DNA of 26,196 nt from CAYZJD01 sp964483455 (GCA_964483455.1 CAZACK010000071.1:1-26196), one strand, 5' to 3'; positions 15,903 through 24,312 are shown, counted from the stretch's first letter. The notes: generated by a model from the letters alone, not told the origin. Program-made: numbers and translations.

Positions 15903-16747
15903 GTGCCTCGCATTGCCTTCGGCGAAAGAACCAGCCGGGCGGCGACGTTCGCGATCAGCATCAGAACCAGCAGGACGAGGCCGGCGGCCCAGGCCTGCCG
16001 GTGCCAGTCCTCGTAAGGAGAAATCGCATAGGTGAAGATCATAACCGGAAGCGAGGCGGTCGGCTGGTCCCAGGCGGTGCTCCAGAAGCGGTTGCTGAAG
16101 CTCGTGAACAGCAGCGGCGCCGTCTCTCCGGCCACTCGGGCCACCCCGAGGATGACCCCGGTCAGGATTCCACGGATTCCCGCCGGGATCACGATTGTCG
16201 CCACAGTGCGGCACTTGCTCGCGCCGAGCGCGAGCGCCCCTTCCCGCAGGCTGCTGGGAACCGCGCGCAGGAACTGCTCGGTACTTCGGACGGTGATGGG
16301 GATAATCATCACCGCGAGCGCCAGCGCGCCGGCAAGCGTCGAGAAGCGTTTCATCGGGACCACAACCATGGCGTACGCGAAGATGCCAATCACGATCGAC
16401 GGAACCCCGTTCAGCAGGTCGGCGGTGTAGCGCACGAAAAAGGAGAAGCGCCGTCCGCCGAATTCGGCCAGGTAGACGCCGGCGATAAATCCGACCGGTA
16501 CGCCGAACAGCGCCGCCAGGAAGATCAGCCGGACGCTCCCGACCAGGGCATTGGCCATCCCGCCGCCGGCCTCCCCGACCGGCGTGGGCAGTTGGGTGAA
16601 GAAATCCCAATTGATGGAACGGGCTCCGTTCCAGACCAGGTAACCGAGGATGAACAGCAGCACGGAAACGGTGGCCGCCGCGCAGACAGCCGTCAGGCCG
16701 AGCATCCATGCGTTGACCGACTTGCGCCAGAAGTAGTGGAGACTCAT
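15899..16747 (-). CDS. pstA: Phosphate ABC transporter permease PstA
   Basis: 282 residues with about six membrane helices. PstA and PstC together form the transmembrane channel for phosphate. Typical blocks are GGMANALVGSVRLIFLAALF, YLAEFGGRRFSFFVRYTADL, then LLNGVPSIVIGIFAY, and the EAA-type cytoplasmic loop AVPSSLREGALALGASKCRT, which couples to PstB. The start codon overlaps the pstC stop by 4 bases and the stop overlaps the pstB start by 4 bases, so translation is likely coupled through the whole transporter. Confidence 0.96.
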   Translation of the reverse strand: MSLHYFWRKSVNAWMLGLTAVCAAATVSVLLFILGYLVWNGARSINWDFFTQLPTPVGEAGGGMANALVGSVRLIFLAALFGVPVGFIAGVYLAEFGGRRFSFFVRYTADLLNGVPSIVIGIFAYAMVVVPMKRFSTLAGALALAVMIIPITVRSTEQFLRAVPSSLREGALALGASKCRTVATIVIPAGIRGILTGVILGVARVAGETAPLLFTSFSNRFWSTAWDQPTASLPVMIFTYAISPYEDWHRQAWAAGLVLLVLMLIANVAARLVLSPKAMRGT

Positions 16748-17733
16748 CCCTGCGCGGTCCCTCGCCGCGTGGTGGCCAGAATCAGTAGCCTGGCCAAAGC
16801 GTTGATCAGGATCGTCAGCGCGAACAGCACCAGGCCAAGCTGGATCAGGGCGCTGAGGTGCAATTCCTCGGTCGCCTCGGTAAATTCATTCGCGATGACC
16901 GCCGCGATGGAGTAGCCGGACTCGAACAGCGAAGCGCTGATCTTGGGGTTGTTGCCGATTACCATGGTGACCGCCATGGTTTCTCCCAGGGCTCTGGAGA
17001 GGGCCAGGAAAACGGAGCCGACGATGCCGAGGCGCGCGAAGGGCACCACCACCTGCCAGGTCGCTTCCCAGCGGGTCGCTCCGAGCGCCAGCGACGCCTC
17101 GCGCTGCTCTCGAGGAACGGCCAGCAGAGCCTCTCGCGAAATGGAGACGATGAAGGGAAGGATCATGACGGCCAGAATGAGGCCCGCCGCCAGCAGTCCC
17201 ACACCGTAGGCCGGCCCCTGGAAGATGGGCAGGAAGCCGAACATGCGCTGAAGGACTGGCTGCACGGTTTCCCTCAAGAACGGGACCAGCACGAAAACGG
17301 CAAGCAAACCGTAGATCACGCTCGGCACGGCGGCCAGCAACTCGACCACGAACGTCAAGGCGTCGGAGATTTTCGGCGGCGCCAACTCGGACAGGAAAAT
17401 CGCCGCCCCGAGGCCCACGGGGACGGCCATCAGCAGCGCCAGGATCGAGGTCACCACCGTTCCGTAGATGAATGGCAGCGCGCCGAATTCGCCTGCCACC
17501 GGATCCCAGTTCTGCGCCAGCAGGAAGCCCCAGCCGAACTTCTCTTGCGAGGGGGCCGAAGACGAATACAATTCGTAGACCAGCGCCAGCGTGATCAGAA
17601 GGATGCCGGAGGCGAAGACCAGCGTCACCAGATGGGCGATCCGATCGCCGCTCCGGAGGCGGCGCCACAGGGAGGACATGGTCTTCGCCGCGCCTCCTCG
17701 CTCCATGCTCAGTGAGGAAGAGCCCATGTTCAC
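16744..17733 (-). CDS. pstC: Phosphate ABC transporter permease PstC
   Basis: 329 residues with about six membrane helices after a 35-residue cytoplasmic N-terminus. It pairs with PstA. Recognisable blocks are GWGFLLAQNWDPVAGEFGAL, the GTVVTSILALLMAVPVGLGA helix, LLAAVPSVIYGL and the EAA loop VPREQREASLALGATRWEAT. The start is a GTG (complement of 17731-17733) overlapping the pstS stop; an in-frame ATG two codons later (17727) is the alternative. No independent ribosome site is obvious, consistent with coupling to pstS. Confidence 0.95.
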   Translation of the reverse strand: MNMGSSSLSMERGGAAKTMSSLWRRLRSGDRIAHLVTLVFASGILLITLALVYELYSSSAPSQEKFGWGFLLAQNWDPVAGEFGALPFIYGTVVTSILALLMAVPVGLGAAIFLSELAPPKISDALTFVVELLAAVPSVIYGLLAVFVLVPFLRETVQPVLQRMFGFLPIFQGPAYGVGLLAAGLILAVMILPFIVSISREALLAVPREQREASLALGATRWEATWQVVVPFARLGIVGSVFLALSRALGETMAVTMVIGNNPKISASLFESGYSIAAVIANEFTEATEELHLSALIQLGLVLFALTILINALARLLILATTRRGTAQG

Positions 17734-18737
17734 CGGATTTGGGGGATGAGTTTCAGTTCCTTCTCGACGACAACCTTTGGCAGAGGTGCGTATCCCAGGG
17801 ATTCGGCCAGCTTCTGACCGTCCTGAAGCATCCAGCGCAGAAAATCGGCCAGCATTTTCCGCTTCGTCGGGTCCTGGATCTTCTCAGGAAGCAGGAGCCA
17901 GGTGAAACTCGAGATCGGGTAGGAGTCTTTGCCGGCGGCGTTGGTAATCGAGACCCGAAAATCATCGGGAATCGTTGCGCCGGCGGCGGCCGCGGTCACG
18001 CTCTTCAGTTCGGGTTTGGCAAACTGCCCGGCGGCGTTGCGCACTTTCCCGTACGGCATTTTGTTTTGGAGTGCGTAGACAAGTTCCACGTAGCCGATCG
18101 CGTTCGGCGTCTGTTTGACCAGGCCGGCGACGCCTTCGTTGCCTTTTGCGCCGAGACCCACGGGCCAGCGAACCGAAGTGCCGGCGCCTACCGTGCTCTT
18201 CCAGGTTGCGCTGACCTTGGACAGGTAGTCGGTCCAGACGAAGGTTGTGCCGCTGCCGTCCGAGCGGTGCACCACCACGATGTCGCTCGACGGAAGCCTC
18301 GCCCCCGGATTGGCTTTGACCATCTCCGGGTGATCCCACTTTCGGATGGTCCCAAGGAAGATCCCGGCGAGCGCCTCCGGCGTGAAGTTCAGCTCCCGCT
18401 TCACGCCGGCCAGGCTGTAGGTCGCAACCACGGCGCCCAGGACGGTGGGCAGATGCAGAATCCTGGCCTTGGCGTTGCTCAACTGATCGTCGGTCATCGG
18501 GCTGTCGGAGGCGCCGAAGTCTACGGTGCCCGTGAGCAACTGGCGGATGCCTCCCCCGGAGCCGATCGACTGGTAGTTGATCTGCGCCTTCGGGTTGATC
18601 TTGTGGAATTCGTCGAACCACTTCGCGTAGATCGGGTAGGGAAAAGTTGCGCCCGCTCCGTTGATCAGAACTTGGGCCTGTATCGCGCCGCCGGCGCATA
18701 TGGCGGCGCATACGGGGATTGTCTTCAGCAGGTTCAC
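17730..18737 (-). CDS. pstS: Phosphate-binding protein PstS
   Basis: 335 residues from a GTG at 18737. I prefer this to the ATG at 18767 because the ATG lies inside the predicted -10 element and would put acidic residues ahead of the signal peptide, while GGAGA (18742-18746) sits 4 bases before the GTG. The signal peptide (NLLKTIPVCAAICAGGAIQA) is followed by the mature start INGAGATFPYPIYAKW. Phosphate-binding loops are visible: the GATFPYP loop, SIGSGGGIRQLLTGTVDFGA and the HRSDGSGTT loop. PstS is the periplasmic receptor that hands phosphate to PstCA. No lipobox is seen, so it is probably soluble. First gene of pstSCAB-phoU-phoR. Confidence 0.95.
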   Translation of the reverse strand: MNLLKTIPVCAAICAGGAIQAQVLINGAGATFPYPIYAKWFDEFHKINPKAQINYQSIGSGGGIRQLLTGTVDFGASDSPMTDDQLSNAKARILHLPTVLGAVVATYSLAGVKRELNFTPEALAGIFLGTIRKWDHPEMVKANPGARLPSSDIVVVHRSDGSGTTFVWTDYLSKVSATWKSTVGAGTSVRWPVGLGAKGNEGVAGLVKQTPNAIGYVELVYALQNKMPYGKVRNAAGQFAKPELKSVTAAAAGATIPDDFRVSITNAAGKDSYPISSFTWLLLPEKIQDPTKRKMLADFLRWMLQDGQKLAESLGYAPLPKVVVEKELKLIPQIR

Positions 18738-18765
18738 TGGGTCTCCAGTTTCATTCTTGCATCGC

Positions 18766-18797
18766 ATTATTACACTCGGGTTACGATTAGATTACAG
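18766..18797 (-). promoter_or_regulatory. Promoter-proximal Pho-box-like repeats and -10 of pstS
   Basis: On the minus strand the units CTGTAAT (18791-18797), TCGTAAC (18780-18786) and GTGTAAT (18769-18775) start exactly 11 bases apart. After the second unit, 8 bases lead to AATAAT (18766-18771), a 5/6 match to a -10 box. That spacing matches the porin promoter. The third unit overlaps the -10 box and may be coincidental. Transcription would begin near 18759, leaving a leader of about 20 bases with GGAGA before the GTG start. Confidence 0.7.
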
Positions 18798-18868
18798 CTC
18801 CGGAACGCTGGGTTTTCCGTCCCGCGCCAAGCGAGGCGATTCTTGCAGCGCGTTCTCGCCGGATTCAT

Positions 18869-18908
18869 GTTATGATCGAGTTGCGGGATCATTACAATGC
18901 GGTTACAG
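18869..18908 (-). promoter_or_regulatory. Distal four-unit Pho-box-like array upstream of pstS
   Basis: On the minus strand four units are in exact 11-base register: CTGTAAC (18902-18908), TTGTAAT (18891-18897), CCGCAAC (18880-18886) and TCATAAC (18869-18875). The orientation is toward pstS, with 71 bases between this array and the proximal one. No -10 box follows directly, so it may act as an upstream activation site. It overlaps the start codon (18897) of the divergent HExxH gene and could repress that gene when occupied. Confidence 0.62.
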
Positions 18909-19436
18909 AATTTCCTCCTCATCCTCGGAATCACCTGTAACCCACTGGCGGGTGAAGGCTTCCGGCTTTGCGTAGACGATCGAGTGGGGATCGACGATGT
19001 GGCCCGGGAGGCTTTCGAGAAGGAGATCGACCTATTGTTGAAGGGGACGAATGTTGCCTACGACCCCGTGCCATGCCTCTTGCCCCTCCCATCCGGCTTC
19101 ATTCAGTTAAAGATCCTCCCGGCGCCACGGCAAGACCGAAAGCAAGCTCTGGGCCTGGCATATCTTTCTCAATCCCGGGTTCTGCCGCTCCTGGAAGTTT
19201 ACGTTGGCAGGTTGTATGGGTACCTGGAACATCCGCGAACGCCTTATGTCATCGGCAGGGCGATGGCGCGGGTGAGCGTGCATGAGCTGACGCATTTTCT
19301 TCGCCAGGACGCGGGTCACGACGAGTCCGGATTCATGCAGCCCAAGCTTGCCCATTGGATGCTTGCCGACCCGGACCCGGCGCGGTTCCGGCTGGCTCGC
19401 AGCTTCCGGCCTGAAACAGGTCCTGCGCGCCGTTAG
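18897..19436 (+). CDS. Secreted HExxH zinc-metalloprotease-like protein
   Basis: 179 residues. The first 18 or so form a hydrophobic signal peptide (MRLQNFLLILGITCNPLAG). The central part is unremarkable alpha/beta sequence with two or three cysteines. Near residue 118 begins VIGRAMARVSVHELTHFLRQ, which contains an HELTH zinc-binding motif (129-133), followed by GHDESGFMQ with His141 as a possible third ligand. I associate this IGRA-x-ARV-x-HE arrangement with small secreted acidobacterial hypothetical proteins; that is recollection, not a search. Function is unknown. It is divergent from pstS, and its start codon lies within the distal Pho-like array. No good ribosome site is seen, so the start may be slightly different. 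Confidence 0.68.
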   Translation: MRLQNFLLILGITCNPLAGEGFRLCVDDRVGIDDVAREAFEKEIDLLLKGTNVAYDPVPCLLPLPSGFIQLKILPAPRQDRKQALGLAYLSQSRVLPLLEVYVGRLYGYLEHPRTPYVIGRAMARVSVHELTHFLRQDAGHDESGFMQPKLAHWMLADPDPARFRLARSFRPETGPARR

Positions 19437-19522
19437 TTCCCGAGCCGCGGACACTGTTCCCGGGGCCTCGCCGGCGAATTTCGGTTTTTCAGGACGACCC
19501 CTCTCCGCCCGCTGGCGACGAG

Positions 19523-19578
19523 CCGTAACCAAACTGAGATGGACATTTGATGCGGCGGTAATCCTCGGCTGCTACAAC
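19523..19578 (+). promoter_or_regulatory. Pho-box-like array of the TonB-receptor promoter
   Basis: Four units start exactly 11 bases apart on the plus strand: CCGTAAC (19523-19529), CTGAGAT (19534-19540), ATTTGAT (19545-19551) and CGGTAAT (19556-19562). The outer two carry the GTAAC/GTAAT core; the inner two are weaker. TACAAC (19573-19578), a 4/6 match to -10, follows 10 bases later. Transcription starting near 19585 would leave almost no leader before the ATG at 19591, and no Shine-Dalgarno sequence is present, so a leaderless message is possible. Confidence 0.5.
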
Positions 19579-19590
19579 TGTACTTCTCGA

Positions 19591-22368
19591 ATGCGATTCA
19601 TTAACCATTGTGCGCGCTTACTGGCCGTGCTCGTCACGACCCTCGCGCCCCTCAACTGCCAAACCGACCCGAAGCCGACAGGCGCTATTGCGGGCTCGAT
19701 CTATGATGCTGCCAACGGACAGCCGGTGCGGCAGGCGACCGTCTCCCTGCGCGAGCACCCAACCACCACGGCGGCGACCGACACTGATGGGCGGTACCAA
19801 CTCGCAGTCCCGCCTGGAACGTACACGCTCGTGGTCACCGCGCAGAACTACCTTGACACGGTGGTCGAGTCTGTCGAGGTCGCCGACGGCGCTGTGGTCG
19901 ACGTTAGCACGCTGATGACTTCCGTCAACTCGGTCACCACCGTAGAGGTTGTAGAGAAAGTCGGATCCGTCTCGGCCACCGCCGAAGCGATGCTCGCCGA
20001 GCGAAAGCTCGCCCCGGTCGTCACCGACGCCGTCAGCAGCGAGGAGATCCGCAAGGCGGTGGCTTCCGACGCAGCCGGCGTCATCGAGAAGGTGACGGGC
20101 GTGTCGGTGGTGAGCGGCGGCTACGTGTACGTGCGCGGATTGGGGGAACGTTACAGCGCCACCATGCTCAACGGCGCGATGATCCCGACCACCGAGCCGG
20201 AGCGCCGCGTCGTTCCTCTGGACCTTTTCCCGGCCGCGTTGATCGATGGCATCAAGGTCCTCAAGACCTACACGCCCGATCTGCCCGGCGAGTTCTCGGG
20301 CGGGCTGGTGCAAATGCAAACCGTTGAGTTCCCGTCGGCAAAGACGTTTCGGGTGAGCATGAGCTACGGTTTCAACACCAGAACGACGTTTGACGAGTTC
20401 GGCAGCTACAGCGGGGGCGGCTACGACTTCTTCGGTTTCGACGGCGGCACTCGGGGCATCCCCTCGGTCATTCCCCGGGATGGACGCCTGATTCCGGGCA
20501 ATTACACTCGCCAGGAACTTCAGGAGTTCGGGCGCGCGTTCGCGGACAACTGGGAGTCGCGGCCCATCGATTCGATGCGCCCGTCGCAGAGCTACTCGAT
20601 GGTTGGCGGCAGCACGTACGGGCGAGTGGGCTTGGTGGGCGCGCTCACCTTCAGCAACAAGCCGCAGCGCTATCAGGAACTCCAGCGCTACTACGTGAAC
20701 TCCGGCGGCGGCAACGTCCAGGTCCTCACGGATTACCCGAACTTCCGCTCGAACATGGAATCAGCCCGGCTGGGAGGGGTCCTCAATGCAGCGGTCCGGC
20801 TGTCGGACTCCCACAAGCTGGTGTGGCGCAACATGCTGACGCGCGACACGGACAAAGAAGCGCGGCTGTTCAGCGGGTACAACGGCGGCACGGACACGTA
20901 CATCCAGGCGGAGCGGCTGCGATGGGTGGAGCGGGGTCTGTTCTCGACCGGCCTGGAAGGCGAACACTCCGCTCAGAAGCTCGGCAACAGCTTCTTCCGC
21001 TGGCAGTTCACGTATTCCCGCTCCAGCCGGGATGAGCCCGACCTGCGGGAGGTTGTGCGTGGCCGCCTCGGCGCCGACAGATACTCTTTCCTCGCGCTGG
21101 GGGACTCCGGACTCCGCTTCTTCAACGGCCTGGACGATCGCATTTATGAACCGCTGGGGGAGTGGGGCAAGCCCTTTTATGCCGGCAAGATCAGCGGGAT
21201 GTTCAAGGCCGGGTTCCGCGCCACCATCCGTTCCCGGGACTTTTGGGCGCGGCGCTTCCGCTTTGTTCCCGTGCGGTCGAGCACGCTGGACCTGACGGCC
21301 CCTTCCAATGAGCTGTTCGGCCCGGACAACATTCGGCCCGACGGCTTCGAGATCCTGGAAAACACCCGGGGCACCGATACCTACCATGCCGACATGGACG
21401 TTTACGGCGGGTATTCGATGGTGGATCTGTCGCTCGGGCCCCGCTGGCGGGTGATCGGCGGGATTCGTATCGAGGACGCCTCGATCAACGTCCGGACCGT
21501 CGATCCCAGGGTCCCCGGCGCCGTGCCCAGCGTGGCGACGCTCAATAACCGCGATCCGCTGCCGGGCGTGAACGTCATCTACTCGCTCACTTCCAGGCAG
21601 AACCTGCGGCTGGGCTATGGCCGGACCCTGGCCCGTCCGGACTTCCGCGAATTGTCGCCGTTCGAGTTTCTCAACGTCCTGGGAGGATTCACCGTTACCG
21701 GCAACCCCAACCTGCGGCGGTCGACGATCGACAACTACGACGCCCGTTGGGAGTGGTATCCCGGCGGCGACCAGCTCGTCGCTCTCAGCTACTTTTTCAA
21801 GGATTTCGCCGACCCGATCGAAGTCACCCTGCAACCCACCACCGGCGACCTGCGCGAGAGTTTCCTCAACGCCAGCCGGGCCCGCAACCAGGGGCTGGAG
21901 GTGGAGTTCCGTAAGAACCTGCGGTTTTTGACGCCCAAGCTGTCGCAATTCGCCGTGCATACCAACTTCACGCTGGTTGACTCGAACGTGGAGCTCCCCG
22001 AGGAACAGGTGATTCTGCTCACTTCAAAGCAGCGGCCCCTGATGGGACAGTCGCGCTACATCTACAACCTCGTGGCGGAGTTCGTCCGGCCGCAGTGGCG
22101 TAGCAGCGCCCGCTTCTATCTGAATTCCGTGTCGCGCCGCATCTCGGACGTCGGCGCGGTGGGCTTGGCGGACATCTACCAGGAACGCAATACGTTTCTC
22201 GATTTCGTCTGGCAGTACGACATTCGCGAGGCAGGCAAGTGGTCCCTTCGATTCAGCGCCGAGAACCTCGGCGACAACCACTACCGCTGGACGCAAGGAG
22301 GGTTGTTGCAGCGGAGCTACAGAATCGGACGGACCTACTCGATTGGAACCAGCTTCGCGGTGTTCTAA
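19591..22368 (+). CDS. TonB-dependent outer-membrane receptor with carboxypeptidase-regulatory domain
   Basis: 925 residues from the ATG at 19591, chosen because it begins with a signal peptide (MRFINHCARLLAVLVTTLAP); 81 further in-frame codons upstream run back into the HExxH gene and would be spurious. A CarboxypepD_reg-like beta-sandwich (about 29-115, GAIAGSIYDAANGQPVRQAT onward, with DTDGRYQLAVPPGTY) is followed by the TonB plug (about 140-255, with GVSVVSGGYVYVRGLGERYS and LNGAMIPTTEPERR) and a 22-strand-type barrel ending in TSFAVF with terminal Phe. Such receptors import ligands too large or scarce for porins, using TonB energy. The ligand is unknown; position in a Pho cluster suggests an organic phosphate or polyphosphate. 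It is not SusC-like by partner, because no SusD is present. Confidence 0.9.
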   Translation: MRFINHCARLLAVLVTTLAPLNCQTDPKPTGAIAGSIYDAANGQPVRQATVSLREHPTTTAATDTDGRYQLAVPPGTYTLVVTAQNYLDTVVESVEVADGAVVDVSTLMTSVNSVTTVEVVEKVGSVSATAEAMLAERKLAPVVTDAVSSEEIRKAVASDAAGVIEKVTGVSVVSGGYVYVRGLGERYSATMLNGAMIPTTEPERRVVPLDLFPAALIDGIKVLKTYTPDLPGEFSGGLVQMQTVEFPSAKTFRVSMSYGFNTRTTFDEFGSYSGGGYDFFGFDGGTRGIPSVIPRDGRLIPGNYTRQELQEFGRAFADNWESRPIDSMRPSQSYSMVGGSTYGRVGLVGALTFSNKPQRYQELQRYYVNSGGGNVQVLTDYPNFRSNMESARLGGVLNAAVRLSDSHKLVWRNMLTRDTDKEARLFSGYNGGTDTYIQAERLRWVERGLFSTGLEGEHSAQKLGNSFFRWQFTYSRSSRDEPDLREVVRGRLGADRYSFLALGDSGLRFFNGLDDRIYEPLGEWGKPFYAGKISGMFKAGFRATIRSRDFWARRFRFVPVRSSTLDLTAPSNELFGPDNIRPDGFEILENTRGTDTYHADMDVYGGYSMVDLSLGPRWRVIGGIRIEDASINVRTVDPRVPGAVPSVATLNNRDPLPGVNVIYSLTSRQNLRLGYGRTLARPDFRELSPFEFLNVLGGFTVTGNPNLRRSTIDNYDARWEWYPGGDQLVALSYFFKDFADPIEVTLQPTTGDLRESFLNASRARNQGLEVEFRKNLRFLTPKLSQFAVHTNFTLVDSNVELPEEQVILLTSKQRPLMGQSRYIYNLVAEFVRPQWRSSARFYLNSVSRRISDVGAVGLADIYQERNTFLDFVWQYDIREAGKWSLRFSAENLGDNHYRWTQGGLLQRSYRIGRTYSIGTSFAVF

Positions 22369-22425
22369 ACCAGCTCGTTAACAACCAATGACGACCGTTC
22401 TCGACAGGAGAGGAACTGAAAACTC

Positions 22426-24255
22426 ATGAAACATCCGATGTCGGCAGTAGTCATTCCCTTATTGGCGGGACTCGGCTGCATTTCCCTGCTTGCGGCGGAG
22501 CGGCGTGTCGTGGAGCGCGGAGGCAATCTGCGTTTTGCGAGCGTCAGCCGGTTCGAGGCGCAACAGGAAAGCGCCGCCCTCGACGCCTTCCAGACGCCGG
22601 CAGCCATGTGGATCTGGACCGATAAGAAAGTCTACCAGCCGGGCCAGAGCCTGGTGGCGTGGTGGACGCTGAAGCCCAACAACGACCTGTATCCGTACAC
22701 CATCGTCGCCTACCGCCAGAACAACCAGACGGGCGTGAAGACCTACCTGCCTGGGGGCACTTCGGAGGCGACGGACATTTACGGAAACACAGTCCAGCAA
22801 GGGTTCCGCATCGTCCGGCTGACGGAGGCGAACAAGGCGGTTCTGATCGGCTCGGGCGGCCTGTTTCCGGCCTCCGCCGGCTTGATCCCCAATGAACTGG
22901 GCATGCACACCCTGGTGGTACAGCTTCGGGATTACACCGGCACCCGCATTGTGAAGTCCGCCTATTGGAAGATTGGCGTTGTGGAAGGATTTGAGGACAT
23001 CCAGGGCGACATCACCGCGGACCGAACCCTCGTCAACACCAAAGCGTACCGCCTCAATGGCCTGGTGTTCGTGAAAAACAATGCGACCCTGACGATCGAG
23101 CCGGGCACGTTTGTGATCGGCCTGCCGGGTTCGCAGCCCCCGTCGGCACTGTTCGTCACCCAGAATGGCAAGATCATGGCCGAGGGAACCCGTAGCCGTC
23201 CGATTACCATGACCAGTTCGTTGCCCATCGGCCAGCGAAGACCGGGCGATTGGGGCGGCTTGGTGCTGCTCGGCAAGGCGCCCGTCAACTGGCCTGGAGG
23301 TTTTGGCTTTATCGAAGGCGTGGCGGAGTCGGATGACACCAAGTACGGAGGCTCCGACCCGGATCACAATTGTGGGAGCCTGCGGTACGTCCAGGTCGAA
23401 TTCGCCGGCTCCGCGCTGAGTCCCAACAATGAAGTGAACGGAATCACCTTCGGCGGATGCGGCAAGGCGACCGTAGCCGACCATCTGGTGGCGAAGTACG
23501 GGTTTGATGACGCGTTTGAGTGGTTTGGGGGAACTGCGGACGCGAAGTATCTGGTCGCGCTATATCCCCGGGATGACTACATCGACGGCCAAATCGGATG
23601 GACCGGCCGTGCGCAACATGTGCTGGCTGCGGCAAACCGGGAGTACCAGGGCAACCGCGGCTTCGAAATGGACAACAACGAGAAAGACTTTGGCGCCGTG
23701 CCGCTAAACAAGCCCCAGTTCTTCAACGTCACCCTGGTCGGGGCAGGCGACGCGTTCGACGTCGGCGTGGACGAAGGCAACGGGGTGGCCGGCCTCTGGC
23801 TTCGCCGCGGCGCCGGGGGCGTGTACAACAACATGGTGGTGTACAACTGGGTGGCCAACGGCTTCGAACTCCGCGACGATGCGACGCTCGCCAATCTCGA
23901 CAGCAACAACCTGACCGTGGACGGCATCCTGCTCTGGGATAACGGCAAGCTGTCCGGCAAGGCCAACACGGTGCAGGGCCAGTCGACGGCTAACTCGCTG
24001 GCCTTCCTCTCCGGCCAGCGCGGCCAGGCCCGGAATGTGCTGGTCGCCGACCCGATGCTGCGGCGTCCCTTCGAGCCCAGCGACCCGGACTTCCGCCCCC
24101 GCCTCGGCTCACCGGTGTTTCGCGCCAACTGGGTGCAACCCCCGGACGACACCTTCTTCGACCAGTGGGCCACCTGGATCGGCGCGTTCGGCGATGTGGA
24201 CTGGACCGAGGAGTGGGTAAGCTTCCACCAGGAGGATGACCTGGTAGCACCCTGA
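22426..24255 (+). CDS. Secreted beta-helix protein paired with the TonB receptor
   Basis: 609 residues. It has a signal peptide (about 24 residues, ending SLLAA). An N-terminal Ig-like, macroglobulin-type region (about 45-175) contains a YQPGQSLVAWWTLKP strand pair. A right-handed beta-helix-like region follows (about 195-560), recognisable from GDITADRTLVNTKAYRLNG, TIEPGTFVIG, PGDWGGLVLLGKAPVN and DDAFEWFGGTADAKYLVALY. The helix region resembles a family common as secreted or surface proteins in Bacteroidetes and relatives; no T9SS C-terminal domain or clear lipobox is seen here. Function is unknown. It starts 57 bases after the TonB receptor with an AGGAGAGGA site 10 bases upstream, so it is surely in the same operon, and a strong terminator follows it. 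Confidence 0.72.
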   Translation: MKHPMSAVVIPLLAGLGCISLLAAERRVVERGGNLRFASVSRFEAQQESAALDAFQTPAAMWIWTDKKVYQPGQSLVAWWTLKPNNDLYPYTIVAYRQNNQTGVKTYLPGGTSEATDIYGNTVQQGFRIVRLTEANKAVLIGSGGLFPASAGLIPNELGMHTLVVQLRDYTGTRIVKSAYWKIGVVEGFEDIQGDITADRTLVNTKAYRLNGLVFVKNNATLTIEPGTFVIGLPGSQPPSALFVTQNGKIMAEGTRSRPITMTSSLPIGQRRPGDWGGLVLLGKAPVNWPGGFGFIEGVAESDDTKYGGSDPDHNCGSLRYVQVEFAGSALSPNNEVNGITFGGCGKATVADHLVAKYGFDDAFEWFGGTADAKYLVALYPRDDYIDGQIGWTGRAQHVLAAANREYQGNRGFEMDNNEKDFGAVPLNKPQFFNVTLVGAGDAFDVGVDEGNGVAGLWLRRGAGGVYNNMVVYNWVANGFELRDDATLANLDSNNLTVDGILLWDNGKLSGKANTVQGQSTANSLAFLSGQRGQARNVLVADPMLRRPFEPSDPDFRPRLGSPVFRANWVQPPDDTFFDQWATWIGAFGDVDWTEEWVSFHQEDDLVAP

Positions 24256-24282
24256 AGTACTGCTAAGTTGTTGCTAAGCGAG

Positions 24283-24312
24283 CCCCGCGACGCCAGTCGC
24301 GGGGTTTTTTTT
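24283..24312 (+). terminator. Intrinsic terminator after the TonB/beta-helix operon
   Basis: A perfect 9-base GC-rich stem (24283-24291 with 24296-24304), GCCA loop and eight consecutive T (24305-24312) form a textbook rho-independent terminator 27 bases past the stop. It separates the TonB-receptor operon from the alkaline phosphatase, so the phosphatase needs its own promoter. Confidence 0.95.

Noticed and set aside
15903..16709. Long in-frame upstream extension of pstB
   Set aside because: The frame is open through pstA by chance in GC-rich DNA. The extension has no membrane or ABC pattern, while pstA in the other frame is fully conserved and overlaps the pstB ATG by 4 bases.
19348..19590. 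81-residue N-terminal extension of the TonB receptor
   Set aside because: It overlaps the end of the HExxH gene and would bury the signal peptide. The promoter-like repeats also fall inside it.
20761..21960. 399-codon open frame antisense to the TonB receptor
   Set aside because: It is a shadow of the receptor gene, rich in Gly, Pro, Arg and Val with no domain, and the plus-strand protein is clearly real.
24261..24278. Direct repeat TGCTAAG spaced by 11 bases after the beta-helix gene
   Set aside because: The spacing resembles the Pho arrays, but the unit lacks the GTAA core and lies before a strong terminator, where it could not serve as a promoter for phoA.
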